A stretch of DNA of 33,461 bases. It comes from Pseudomonadota bacterium (lineage in GTDB: Bacteria > Pseudomonadota > Alphaproteobacteria > Acetobacterales > Acetobacteraceae). Location: contig JAJZBH010000004.1 in assembly GCA_021799015.1 (NCBI GenBank), positions 1 to 33,461 of the forward strand, written 5' to 3'. Made by a program: the position numbers and the translations under genes. Below the pieces are notes generated by a model. The model had not been told where the DNA came from and made no database searches. It was given only the letters and a program-made list of their open reading frames with translations. Shown here piece after piece: positions 11,083 to 21,391 of the stretch; position 1 is the first letter of the stretch; each line of letters opens with the position of its first letter.

Positions 11083-11300
11083 GATGCTCCTGTTTCGCCC
11101 CCGATCCGGGGCCTTGCTGGTCTTAGACACAGAATGTTTTCCGTCGGCCTCGGTACGGGCCACGGGATCTATGTAGCGCGTGTACTGGATCGATCAATCT
11201 TCATGTTGCTCTGCAGCGCGGCAGGCAAGCCTCCCTGATGTTCCTGGCCTTGAACCGCATCGTGCTTCCTGCCACCACAATACATGAAGGAGCTCCAACG

Positions 11301-12263
11301 ATGAATAGCGAATCTTCGCCCTCGGTCCTATCGCGCTGGTTGTCAGGCGAGCGTCTCGTACCAATCGCCACGCGAATGGCACACCTTACGCCGCCGGAAA
11401 TTTCGTTTGAATTTTTCCCTCCAAAGACTGAGATTCTGGAGGATCAGTTATGGAGTTGCATTCGTCGCCTCGAGCCGCTTCGCCCACGCTTTGTGTCGGT
11501 GACGTACGGTGCTGGCGGGTCAACGCAAGAACGGACCCATGCAACAGTTCTACGTCTGGTCCGCGAAACCAGCCTGACACCTGCGGCTCATCTCACCTGC
11601 GTTGGAGCAAGTCGCGACGAAGTGGACGCTGTCGCAAGGCGGTACTGGGACGCAGGCGTACGGCATATCGTTGCGTTGCGCGGGGATCCCCCGAGTGGCG
11701 CTTCTTATGTAGCGCATCCGGCCGGTTACAGGTTCGCTGCTGACCTGGTTGCAGGTCTGAAACGAGTTGCCGATTTTGAAATTTCGGTGGCTGCTTACCC
11801 AGAGACACATCCACAGGCAATCAGCCCCGAATTTGATCTCGATAACCTGAAGCGTAAGCTTGATGCGGGTGCTTCCAGCGCCATAAGCCAAGTCTTCTTC
11901 GACACAGGAATTTTTCTTGACTTTCTGGACCGGGCTCTTGCCGCTGGCATCACCGCGCCCATCATCCCGGGGATCATGCCGGTGTCAAACTTCGCACAAG
12001 CAAAGCGGATGAGCGAGATGGGCGGTACACGTGTGCCAGAATGGATGGAAGAAATGTTCGCGGGGCTTGGTAACGACCCGGAAACTCGCCGCATGGTCGC
12101 TGCTGCCATTGCGGCTGAACAGGTTCGCACGCTACAGGCGAACGGCATTGATCAATTTCATTTTTACACGCTAAACCGAGCTGATTTAGTGTTCGCGATT
12201 GCACACATCTTGGGTGTACGAACGCGCCCTGTTGAGCCGTCGACCGGCAGCGACATTTCGTGA
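11301..12263 (+). CDS. metF: 5,10-methylenetetrahydrofolate reductase
   Basis: EISFEFFPPKTEI, SVTYGAGGSTQERT, IVALRGDPPSG, VAAYPETHPQA, ITAPIIPGIMPV. GAAGGAGC-type SD before ATG 11301. The ORF track start is 11238. Confidence 0.97.
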   Translation: MNSESSPSVLSRWLSGERLVPIATRMAHLTPPEISFEFFPPKTEILEDQLWSCIRRLEPLRPRFVSVTYGAGGSTQERTHATVLRLVRETSLTPAAHLTCVGASRDEVDAVARRYWDAGVRHIVALRGDPPSGASYVAHPAGYRFAADLVAGLKRVADFEISVAAYPETHPQAISPEFDLDNLKRKLDAGASSAISQVFFDTGIFLDFLDRALAAGITAPIIPGIMPVSNFAQAKRMSEMGGTRVPEWMEEMFAGLGNDPETRRMVAAAIAAEQVRTLQANGIDQFHFYTLNRADLVFAIAHILGVRTRPVEPSTGSDIS

Positions 12264-14443
12264 GTACCTACCTTAACGGACTGAATCACGCCCAACGGGA
12301 GGCTGTTGAAACGACCGAAGGGCCCGTTCTGGTTCTTGCTGGAGCAGGAACAGGGAAGACCCGTGTGCTTACAACAAGATTTGCTCATATTCTGCTCACG
12401 CGAAGGGCGCTTCCGAACCAAATACTTTCCGTCACGTTTACTAACAAAGCGGCGCGCGAAATGCGGGGGCGTATCGAAGTCCTAATCGGAGGACCTGCTG
12501 ATGGGCTGTGGCTTGGCACCTTTCATTCACTGGCTGCGCGCATGCTCCGCCGCCATGCTGATCGTGTCAATCGAACCGCCCATTTTTCGATCCTTGATCC
12601 GGACGACCAGCTAAGAACACTTAAACAGGTGATGGAAGCGCGCCATTTGGACGTGAAACGCTTCCCGCCCCAAGGTTTGATCGGGACAATTCAGCGCTGG
12701 AAGGATCGCGGATTGATGCCTGATCAGGTGTCCCAGTACGAGGATCTTGACTGGGGCGCCACGTCGGCACGCGATCTCTACGCCGCCTATCAGGACCGCC
12801 TGCGTGCGCTAGATGCCGTCGACTTCGGTGACCTTTTGCTGCTTACGACGGATTTGCTCAAGCGAGACCCAGATGTACTCGCAGCCTATCATCGCGCATT
12901 TCGTTACATTCTTGTTGACGAATATCAAGACACGAACACAATCCAATACTACTGGATGCGTCTTCTAGCTCAGGCGCACAAGAATGTTTGCTGTGTCGGC
13001 GACGATGATCAGAGCATCTACTCGTGGCGCGGTGCAGAGATTGAAAACATCCTTCGCTTTGAAACCGATTTTCCCGGCGCGAAAATCATTCGTCTCGAAC
13101 AAAACTACCGCTCGACTGTGCCGATACTTGCGGCAGCAGCTCATCTTATTTCCCATAACAAGTCCCGCCTCGGCAAAACCCTCCATTCTGGCCATACCGA
13201 GACTGGCGGCGAAAAGGTTGAGATTCTGTCATTTTGGGACTCCGACGAAGAAGCTAGGATGATTGGTGATCGCATTGGAATTTTGCGTGAGCAGGGTGAG
13301 AAATTGGCTGAATGCGCCGTGCTTGTCCGTGCTGGCTTTCAGACCCGTGCTTTTGAAGAGCGATTCATCCAGATCGGCTTGCCTTATCGGCTTATCGGAG
13401 GATTGCGCTTTTACGAGCGTGCGGAGATCAGAGACGCGATCGCATACCTGCGTGTACTTACTCGACCTGCTGATGACCTCGCGTTTGAGCGTATCGTTAA
13501 TGTACCTAAGCGGGGGATTGGTGACACAGCGTTATGCCGCCTTCGCGAACGCGCGAGCTCTGATCGCGTGCCGCTCACTGAGGCGGCGTCGCGTGTCATC
13601 ATGGGTGGAGGCGTGCGTGGCAAGGCGCGTGACTCTCTGCGTGAGTTGCTGGAAAACTTTTGGAATTGGAAGCGAGTTTTGCGGGAGGACGGCCACGTTA
13701 TAGCCTTTTCTACGATCCTCAATGAAAGCGGCTATGCCGCCATGTGGAACGAGAACAAGTCGCCAGATGCTGCTGGCCGCGTGGAAAACCTCAAGGAATT
13801 GGGCCGAGCGCTTGCTGATTTTGAAACGCTTGAAGGTTTTCTCGACCACGTATCGCTTGTTATGGAGAACGATGAGATGGCGGCGGGCGACCGTGTTGCG
13901 CTAATGACACTGCACGCCGCAAAAGGGCTAGAGTTCAGCAACGTCTTTCTCCCAGGCTGGGAGGAAGGCGTATTCCCGAATCAACGGGCGCTCGACGAGG
14001 GGGGCGCAAAGGCCCTTGAGGAAGAGCGTCGCCTTGCTTATGTCGGGATCACGCGTGCTCGGCACCGGCTGATCATATCGCATTGCGCAAACCGCCGCGT
14101 TTACGCCACTTGGCAATCGAGTACCCCTAGCCGTTTTACTGAGGAACTTCCAGGAGAATTTTGTACAAGTGGAGGAACAGCTTTACCTAAGTCTGAAGAA
14201 TCGCTCTTTGTCTCTTCATATTTTGGAGATGCGCGTGTTCATGTCGCGCATAGCATTACGGTTGGACGGCATACGTCTACGTCACTTCGCGATTCCGACG
14301 ACTTATCTCTCGGCTCGCGTGTCTTTCATCAGAAGTTCGGTTACGGGATTGTGCGCGACGTAGATGGTGATCGCGTTACTATTGATTTTGATCAGGCCGG
14401 AGAAAAGCGTGTCCTAAAAAGCTATATCGAACAGAGCAGGTAA
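12260..14443 (+). CDS. uvrD: UvrD/PcrA-type superfamily 1A DNA helicase
   Basis: LNHAQREAVETTEGPVLVLAGAGTGKTRVLTTR (Walker A), ILVDEYQDTNTIQYYWM, GDDDQSIYSWRGAEI, TLHAAKGLEFSNVFLPGWEEG, RRLAYVGITRA; C-terminal FHQKFGYGIVRDVDGDRVTIDFD. GTG start overlaps metF stop (GTGA). Confidence 0.96.
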   Translation: MSTYLNGLNHAQREAVETTEGPVLVLAGAGTGKTRVLTTRFAHILLTRRALPNQILSVTFTNKAAREMRGRIEVLIGGPADGLWLGTFHSLAARMLRRHADRVNRTAHFSILDPDDQLRTLKQVMEARHLDVKRFPPQGLIGTIQRWKDRGLMPDQVSQYEDLDWGATSARDLYAAYQDRLRALDAVDFGDLLLLTTDLLKRDPDVLAAYHRAFRYILVDEYQDTNTIQYYWMRLLAQAHKNVCCVGDDDQSIYSWRGAEIENILRFETDFPGAKIIRLEQNYRSTVPILAAAAHLISHNKSRLGKTLHSGHTETGGEKVEILSFWDSDEEARMIGDRIGILREQGEKLAECAVLVRAGFQTRAFEERFIQIGLPYRLIGGLRFYERAEIRDAIAYLRVLTRPADDLAFERIVNVPKRGIGDTALCRLRERASSDRVPLTEAASRVIMGGGVRGKARDSLRELLENFWNWKRVLREDGHVIAFSTILNESGYAAMWNENKSPDAAGRVENLKELGRALADFETLEGFLDHVSLVMENDEMAAGDRVALMTLHAAKGLEFSNVFLPGWEEGVFPNQRALDEGGAKALEEERRLAYVGITRARHRLIISHCANRRVYATWQSSTPSRFTEELPGEFCTSGGTALPKSEESLFVSSYFGDARVHVAHSITVGRHTSTSLRDSDDLSLGSRVFHQKFGYGIVRDVDGDRVTIDFDQAGEKRVLKSYIEQSR

Positions 14444-14452
14444 CACAGAAAA

Positions 14453-15343
14453 ATGAACTGGCGTATCGGTGAGCTTGAGCGGATTACCGTTGTCGTACCT
14501 GCTGAGGCACTTGAAGCCTTTGAGGCTGCATTCGAGAGTTGTTGCTGTGCAATAAGTTTCTTCTTCGATGAGGTGGCTGGAGTCTGGATTCTTGAAGGCT
14601 TGCGTGAGCCGGGAAGGCAAGACTCCGACCTTTCCGCGGCGTTGGCGCTTGCCGAAGAGATAAGCGGCATTGCGCCGCCGCTTGACCGCAGCACTCTTCC
14701 GGCGGGAGGCTGGCTAGCACGTTCGTTTGCCGGTTTTCCAGAGCAAATCATTGGCAACCATTTTGTGATTCAGGGGAGTCATATTAAATCCAAGCCGTCT
14801 GGTTGTCGCATTGACATCAGGCTGGATGCGGGCCTCGCCTTCGGATCCGGAGAACACGAAACTACACGAGGATGCCTGCTTGCGCTCGAACGTTTGCCGC
14901 ACGGAAAGCAGCGGTGTCGGATCTTGGATTTAGGCACGGGTTCTGGCGTTCTGGCGATCGCTGCTGCCAAGCTGCTACGTCGAAGAGTTTTGGCCAGCGA
15001 CATAGATCAACGTTCCGTGATCGTGGCGAAGCAGAACGCGGCACGTAATAACGTAGCTGCTTTTGTACGCGTTATACGTGGAAATGGCTGGAAGAACAAA
15101 ATTATTCGTCAAAAGGGCCCTTACGATTTAGTTTTTGCGAACATTCTGGCTCGCCCGCTTGCGGCGATGGCACAAGAACTAGCCGTGAATCTTGCTCCGG
15201 GAGGGATTGCCATTTTGTCGGGTCTACTTCGTAGTCAGGAGCGTTTCGTACTCACGGCCCATCGTCGGCATGGCGTTTGGCTCCGCGATCGTATCCATAT
15301 GGGCGCGTGGACCACACTTGTACTCCAGAAGGGCCCGCGGTGA
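14453..15343 (+). CDS. prmA: Ribosomal protein L11 methyltransferase
   Basis: LDAGLAFGSGEHETTRGCLLALE, ILDLGTGSGVLAIAAAKL, VFANILARPLAAMAQELA, LAPGGIAILSGLL: PrmA signature motifs. Confidence 0.95.
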   Translation: MNWRIGELERITVVVPAEALEAFEAAFESCCCAISFFFDEVAGVWILEGLREPGRQDSDLSAALALAEEISGIAPPLDRSTLPAGGWLARSFAGFPEQIIGNHFVIQGSHIKSKPSGCRIDIRLDAGLAFGSGEHETTRGCLLALERLPHGKQRCRILDLGTGSGVLAIAAAKLLRRRVLASDIDQRSVIVAKQNAARNNVAAFVRVIRGNGWKNKIIRQKGPYDLVFANILARPLAAMAQELAVNLAPGGIAILSGLLRSQERFVLTAHRRHGVWLRDRIHMGAWTTLVLQKGPR

Positions 15344-15965
15344 TGTTTGGCGTGCTGATTTTCGTGCTCTGAAACCCTGACTAATTCGGCGTAAGACGGG
15401 AATGGCGCCGCTAACGGCAATGCGTCTGCTTCAAATACAGGTTTCGCAGCGTAGGCTGGGTGTGTTTGCGGATGGTGAGGCCAAGGTTGGTCCATAGATC
15501 GGTAATGAGGAATGGTCGTACCCAATGTGTGTGTTATGCACAACGACGTCAGTGAAACGCAAAGTCGTCTGAGTCGGGCGGGGCTCTTGTGGAGCAGAGA
15601 TTAGCTAACGGCTTTTCGAAATGGAGTCAGCGTACTGGACGCGTTGCCAGACCCGATGTTTATGCCGGAGGCGGGTAAACGTATGGCAGTTTGTCGCGGC
15701 GTGATACGGCGCCTAGGCTTGGTGGGACTGAAACCGTTGGAGCATAACGCCTTGCCTAAAGGCGCCAAAAGCGGGGTTCTGTATTTTGGCGCGCCTGTTT
15801 TGATGTCACGGTTTGGCCACAACTCAAGATAGGCGCGCGACTGCAAACCTTAAAGTGTCGTTACGATAGCGCGTACTGGCCCAACGTCGTAAGATCTTGG
15901 CCAGACTCTCAAAAGGGGTCTTATTCGTTGTAAAGTTATTGATTGGTTTAGTAAGGGATGATGCA

Positions 15966-17747
15966 ATGGAGCCAACCCGCGCCGACGCGATCCGCCGCAT
16001 ACTACGGGAGCGCAATCTTGATGGCTTTATCCAGCCACGGAACGACGAGTTCTTCGGAGAATTCGTTCCACCTTCCGACGAACGTCTGGCATGGCTGACG
16101 GGTTTTACCGGTAGTGCTGGCCTCGCGATCCTTCTGCGCGATCGTGCAGCGGTATTCTCAGATGGGCGGTACATGATACAATTGGCTCAACAGACCGACC
16201 CGTTGATCTGGGAGCGGGTTCGCATTGCGGATATGAGGCCCGAGGAATGGTTGCGCGTCAATGCACCACTGGGTGCCCGCATTGGTTACGATCCTTGGTT
16301 GATGAGCGCTGAGACAATTGACAAGTTTTCTAAAGCCGGAATTGCGCCCGTAGCGATCGCGAACCCGATTGACATGCTTTGGGAAAACCGTCCGAAGTCG
16401 TATCCGGCGCCCGCATGGCCGCATGGGTTAGAATTCTCTGGTGAATCCGCCGGTCACAAGCGCGCACGTATAGGCGCCGCCATTAGCTCCGAGGGAGCAG
16501 ACGCCACCCTGTTGACAGATCCGCATGCTGTCGCTTGGCTTTTCAATTTACGCGGAAGTGACTTGCCATATACGCCGATTCTGCTGGCTACTGCATTGCT
16601 GCGCAATGACGGCTCGGCGGAGCTATACGTCGACCCACTGAAGCTCAACGACGCTGTTCGCTCCCACCTTGGACACGGTGTTACGATTGTGCCGCGCGAG
16701 TCGATGGTTCGCTCGCTTTCGACATTACAGGGGCAGCGTGTTCGCATTGATCCCGCCACTTCTCCTATTCGCTATCTTCAAATCCTCAGTGAGGCTGGGG
16801 CAATTGCTGTTTCTGGTCACGATCCTTGCGTTTTGCCGCGAGCAATAAAAAACGGCGTGGAGCGGAAAGGAGCGCGCAACGCGCACCGACGCGATGCGGT
16901 TGCGATGTGCAAGTTTTTGGCATGGTTCATTGCCGAAGCTCCAACCGGGAAACTGGACGAAACGTCGGCGGCGGCGAAATTGCATGAGTTTCGGTCCGTC
17001 GCACCGGAATTTCGTAGTGATAGTTTCCCGTCAATCTCGGCTGCAGGCGAACATGGAGCTATCGTTCATTATCATGCAAACAACATCACCAATCGGCCAA
17101 TTCGCCGCAATGAAGTTTATCTCATCGACTCCGGAGGGCAATACCCTGACGGCACGACCGATATTACGCGGACGCTTTGGACGGGTCCGGGTGTTCCACC
17201 TTCGGATGTGCGTGACTGTTATACTCGAGTTCTTGGGGGGCATATTGCGTTGGCTCGCGCGCGGTTTCCAGAGGGTACAAGTGGCCCGATGCTTGACGCT
17301 CTCGCTCGCACGATGCTCTGGGACGCTGGCCTCGATTACGATCACGGGACCGGTCACGGTGTTGGTTCGTACCTGTCTGTTCACGAGGGGCCTGTCGCGT
17401 TCCACCGTACCGGAAAGCCGGTTCCACTCGCATCCGGAATGATTCTTTCCGATGAGCCTGGTTACTATCGGGAAAATAAGTATGGCATCCGACTCGAAAA
17501 TCTCCTTCTCGTTCGCGAAGCCGCGCTTTCTGCCGCTAAATCTTTTCTGGAATTTGAAACGTTGACCCTTGTCCCCTTTGACATGCGTTTGGTCGACGTT
17601 TCCCTCCTTGATGCACGCTCACGTATGTGGTTGGACGCATACCATGCTAGAGTTCTTGTTGAAATCGGCCCGTTGTTGGACGACTCGACGCGAAACCTCC
17701 TCACGGGTCTGTCCTGCGATGATTGGATGTCAATCGCTTCGTCGTGA
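15966..17747 (+). CDS. Xaa-Pro aminopeptidase (M24B family)
   Basis: Metal ligands present: YLIDSGGQYPDGTTDITRTLW, GTGHGVGSYLSVHEGP, SDEPGYYRENKYGIRLEN. Likely start MEPTRADAIRR at 15966; ORF track start is 15897. Confidence 0.95.
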   Translation: MEPTRADAIRRILRERNLDGFIQPRNDEFFGEFVPPSDERLAWLTGFTGSAGLAILLRDRAAVFSDGRYMIQLAQQTDPLIWERVRIADMRPEEWLRVNAPLGARIGYDPWLMSAETIDKFSKAGIAPVAIANPIDMLWENRPKSYPAPAWPHGLEFSGESAGHKRARIGAAISSEGADATLLTDPHAVAWLFNLRGSDLPYTPILLATALLRNDGSAELYVDPLKLNDAVRSHLGHGVTIVPRESMVRSLSTLQGQRVRIDPATSPIRYLQILSEAGAIAVSGHDPCVLPRAIKNGVERKGARNAHRRDAVAMCKFLAWFIAEAPTGKLDETSAAAKLHEFRSVAPEFRSDSFPSISAAGEHGAIVHYHANNITNRPIRRNEVYLIDSGGQYPDGTTDITRTLWTGPGVPPSDVRDCYTRVLGGHIALARARFPEGTSGPMLDALARTMLWDAGLDYDHGTGHGVGSYLSVHEGPVAFHRTGKPVPLASGMILSDEPGYYRENKYGIRLENLLLVREAALSAAKSFLEFETLTLVPFDMRLVDVSLLDARSRMWLDAYHARVLVEIGPLLDDSTRNLLTGLSCDDWMSIASS

Positions 17748-17822
17748 TTTGAATCGCTCGGTGAGGCTTGGCCTTATTTTTGGTGTGCCGCCTCACGTTG
17801 CCGTTTTGAAAGGAGGTAGAAC

Positions 17823-18356
17823 GTGCGCCTTTTCGTAGCCCTTGATCTGCCTTGGGAGGTCAAGCGCAGTTTGGCCGCGTTTGCGATCAATCTTGCCAGT
17901 GCACGCTGGGTTCCTCCCCAGAACATGCATCTGACTTTGCGTTTTATTGGTGAAAGCAAAGGAGCGGAAGCAGAGGAAATTGATTACGCTCTATCGCGCA
18001 TTCAGGCGCGCGAATTCTCACTGGTGCTAACCGGAGTCGGGTGGTTTGAAAAAGCCGGGCGTGTAAACACGCTCTGGATCGGGGTGGAGCGTAACGAGTT
18101 GCTGTTTCGTCTCCAGGTAAAGATCGAGACTGCGCTTCGTCGGATTGGTTTGCCGCCCGAGCGGAGAAAATTCATGCCTCACGTTACTCTCGCGCGTATG
18201 GATCACCCTGTTACCCCTCGTTTGGTTGAGTTCGTCCAAGCTCACAACCTGTACCGCTCGCCAGCGATTGTAGCTGAACATATAACCCTGTTTAGCTCTC
18301 ACCTAGGTGGTGAGGTACCTGACTATACGGCTGAGATGGAGTATACTTTAGGATAA
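17823..18356 (+). CDS. thpR: RNA 2',3'-cyclic phosphodiesterase (2'-5' RNA ligase family)
   Basis: MRLFVALDLPWEVKRSL start, two HxTx motifs (HLTLRFIG, HVTLAR); GTG start with GGAGG SD. Confidence 0.92.
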   Translation: MRLFVALDLPWEVKRSLAAFAINLASARWVPPQNMHLTLRFIGESKGAEAEEIDYALSRIQAREFSLVLTGVGWFEKAGRVNTLWIGVERNELLFRLQVKIETALRRIGLPPERRKFMPHVTLARMDHPVTPRLVEFVQAHNLYRSPAIVAEHITLFSSHLGGEVPDYTAEMEYTLG

Positions 18357-18407
18357 GGCTTCAGCGTAGCGTTATATCTAATAGCCGACCCGAGGATCTA
18401 GAAGGCT

Positions 18408-19409
18408 TTATAACATCGGCAGATTCGCCCGTGCGCGCAGTATCTCGAGCAGCACAAGAGTCGTCGTTAGAACGAGTGGTCCGAGCACAAAGCCGGGTGG
18501 TCCAAACAGGACAAGCCCGCCTATGATCGATATGAAAGTCGGGACGGTGTGCAATCGCAAGCGGTTTCCCAGAAGGATCGGTCTTATAACGTTATCGATT
18601 CCGCCCACCACCACGCTACCCCAAACAATCAATATTGAAGCCTTGATCTCATGACCATCCAAAATTAACAAAATGGCTTCAGGGATCCAAACAATGAATG
18701 CGCCAAGCACTGGCACCATGGATAGCAAAGCCATTACCAAGCCCCAGAGAACCGGAGCAGCAAGGCCAAGAACTAGGAACATTAGGCCACCTAGCGCACC
18801 CTGAATTATCGCCACTACAATGGTGCCGTAGATTGTCGCATGGATCGTATCAACGATACGGGCGAACAGGCGGTCGGTTTCGGTCTGATTGAGCGGCAGA
18901 ACGCCGCGGAGGACAGCGCAGGCGGCACCGCGGTCTCGCAAGACGAAGAAAAGGATGTAAAAGGTAAGCACGATCTCCAGCGCTTGCGCTAAAGATCCTC
19001 GTAGGAACGAGGCGCTGACATTGCTGAGCCAAGTCGTTAGACGGCTAATCATAGCGGGTAGATCAATTTGCTCTTGCGCCCAGTATACGAATGCTGGAAG
19101 TCGGATCGATTTCGTGGCTAATTTTTCCTGAATAAAACCAGCGCTAGCAGCGGCCTCGCGGACCAATCGCTCAATCACCAAAACGGCTGGTGTTGCCACG
19201 ATGATTGCAGCAACTAGCACGGTCAGAACCGCAGCAATGCCGGGACTTCTAAAGATCTTCTCAAATCGTACCTGCAAGGGCACAAATAGGACACCGAGAG
19301 CGAGCGCCCATGCGAGCGCGCCCAAAAAAGGAGCGGCAAGCAATACGCAAAGAACTGCACCGACCATCACTGCAGCTGTGAGGGTAAATGTATTGATCCG
19401 CTCATTCAT
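18408..19409 (-). CDS. AI-2E family transporter / permease
   Basis: 333-aa polytopic protein; FYILFFVLRDR, MALLSMVPVLGAFIVWIPEAI, VVVGGIDNVIRPILLGNRLRLHTVPTFISIIGGLVLFGPPGFVLGPLV are typical of the family. Confidence 0.93.
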   Translation of the reverse strand: MNERINTFTLTAAVMVGAVLCVLLAAPFLGALAWALALGVLFVPLQVRFEKIFRSPGIAAVLTVLVAAIIVATPAVLVIERLVREAAASAGFIQEKLATKSIRLPAFVYWAQEQIDLPAMISRLTTWLSNVSASFLRGSLAQALEIVLTFYILFFVLRDRGAACAVLRGVLPLNQTETDRLFARIVDTIHATIYGTIVVAIIQGALGGLMFLVLGLAAPVLWGLVMALLSMVPVLGAFIVWIPEAILLILDGHEIKASILIVWGSVVVGGIDNVIRPILLGNRLRLHTVPTFISIIGGLVLFGPPGFVLGPLVLTTTLVLLEILRARANLPML

Positions 19410-20320
19410 GTTGGAATCGCAGAGCTGAGAGAATGCTCTTCAGTCTTGTGCTCCTGGAGTAGTTTGAGCGCACGATGGCGTCTTGGGCTTCGTCTCCGGC
19501 TGGCACTGAAGGCGCACCAGCCATGTTGGCCATTATATGACCCGAGATGAGAATTGCTAAGGGGATGGTCAAGCTGTTGGCCCCTCAACGGGTTAATGAC
19601 GAACACTTGTGCGGCAGGGTCCCGCTCGGCGTTAATATTTGGCACATTTTGCGCGATTGCCGCGATGCCTGAGAACGCGCCGGTGAAGGTCGCGCGATCG
19701 TGTGTCATTGGTGCGGCGGCCTTGCCCACAACGAAGTCGCGAGTGCCTGAATTGGCAGGTTGCACCGTTATTGGCGCAACGGGAGTCAGGAATAGCGGCA
19801 AAAATCGATGGAGTGCACCCAGAGAGGCGTCACTCTCGGTGAGCCGTCGGTTCCCGAAGAAAAACCCAATGTTGGTAAGAATGCCAATTTCACCAGAGCA
19901 TGTCGGCGCGATTATGAGCGTCGGAAGGTTCTGGCGCTGCAGATGCGTCGACTCATCTGTTGGCACACCTGCAAGCTCTGCGGTTGGGAACTTGCGTAAA
20001 GGGGCAGTTGTAACTTGAACCGCAGCTGGTTTCGGGCCTCGCGCTGCGGCAAATGCATTCAACCTGTAGTTGTGAATTTTAGAAACGCGCGAAATCGGAC
20101 GGTTGGCCCGTTGGGCAAACGACGCAACGAGATCCATTAATCCATGAGCGCCACGTTCGTCAGCGCCCGGAATGTCGCGCATTGCCAGAACAAAGCGATT
20201 AGAGGCCAAATTGGCAAGGGCGTTCATTACGGTAGCGAGTACAAGCGCGACGGTCATTCTGGCGGTGTCCGCGATCCAAAACTCGACGATCATTAATACG
20301 CCGGTCGCCATCAGGAGCAT
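19406..20320 (-). pseudogene. htpX: Decayed HtpX-like M48 membrane protease, still an open 304-aa frame
   Basis: Recognisable HtpX landmarks in order: NAFAAARGPKPAAVQVTTAPLRKFPTAELAGV, TLII..., NIGFFFGNRR, IAAIAQNVPN..AERDPAAQVFVINPLRGQQLDHPLSNSH. HExxH position reads DESTH, and the downstream REYEAD-type Glu ligand reads RDFVVGK. May be a pseudogene or a pseudoenzyme. Confidence 0.8.
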
Positions 20321-21391
20321 TGGCGTACTAGGTAGTCACGAAGAATGTCTAAACAGGAAGTGTCTACGACGCGTTGATTTCCATCAATCTCCAAGACCTT
20401 AAGTTCTCCAACGGGCGTTAACGGCTAGTGGGCACCATGATGATCTGAGAAGCCGGGTGCCAAGCGGCACGATTCGTATGCTAAAAGAGCGCAAGCGGCA
20501 ATTTGGGATACGCGCGACTTGGACCTTTCTTGTGAGGCACGCAGGAAGCTCGAGGCCGAATCGCTGGTAGACACCAAGTTCAGAGTGCATGCGGAGAGAG
20601 TTTTTCGCTGCCCCTCAGGAGCTGGAGCCCGGCTAATGGCGGCTTCGGCAAGCGAGGCCACGTATATGAGATTGTCTGCCAATAAAGGGACGCTTGTTGA
20701 GTGCAACAACGACACATACCTTGTCGCTGTCCTAACACGTTATGGAAGACCGATATTGTACTTCAAGAAACCAGTGCGCTAACGTAAAAGTTAACGCGCG
20801 CAATTATGATATTTGCAATAAACATACGTTATCATCGAGCTGTCCACGGGGAAAGATCTTCACTCGTGCATGCCTATCACAGCGATCACGAGGTAGGACG
20901 GCCCAAGAAATTTTTGCCAAGTTCAGGAGATGGTGTTAAATATAGAAAAAATGTTGCGACGACCTAAGGTCGTGCGTCCCAAAACAAAGCGTGAGGCAAG
21001 AAGGGTCACTTAAGGTACTACGGTGTAATATGCCGCCAATTGAATCACTGGGTGGATATCGAGATTCCTTTAAGTTCAACCACATGATGCCAGCCGAGCC
21101 CGCCGATCCGAGACGGATTAACGAGTACTTTTATGCAGTTCTTGATTCCTTCACGTAAAATTACGCATTTTATCGTTTCCTACGAATCACGCTGACGCCT
21201 GAACAGCGGGTAGAACCAATAGTCCTCCCGCTCCCGGGATCAGGGTCTTGCCTCTGTCATCAGAGCCCCCGGTCGCCGCGCACCAGTTTTGGAGGGCCAG
21301 GAGGTTGACCAAATACACCGGTAGATTTTTTGGCAAGCAAAAATCACGCCAACCCCCTTCTCGAAGTCCACATAGTTGATATACTCAGTGA

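Noticed and set aside
11164-11300. Possible SAM-type riboswitch before metF
   Set aside because: No recognisable SAM-II or SAH riboswitch core could be read in the leader.
21178-21290. Possible IS5-like transposase start (LTPEQRVEPIVLPLPGSGS)
   Set aside because: Only one weak block, no downstream catalytic motifs; insufficient support.
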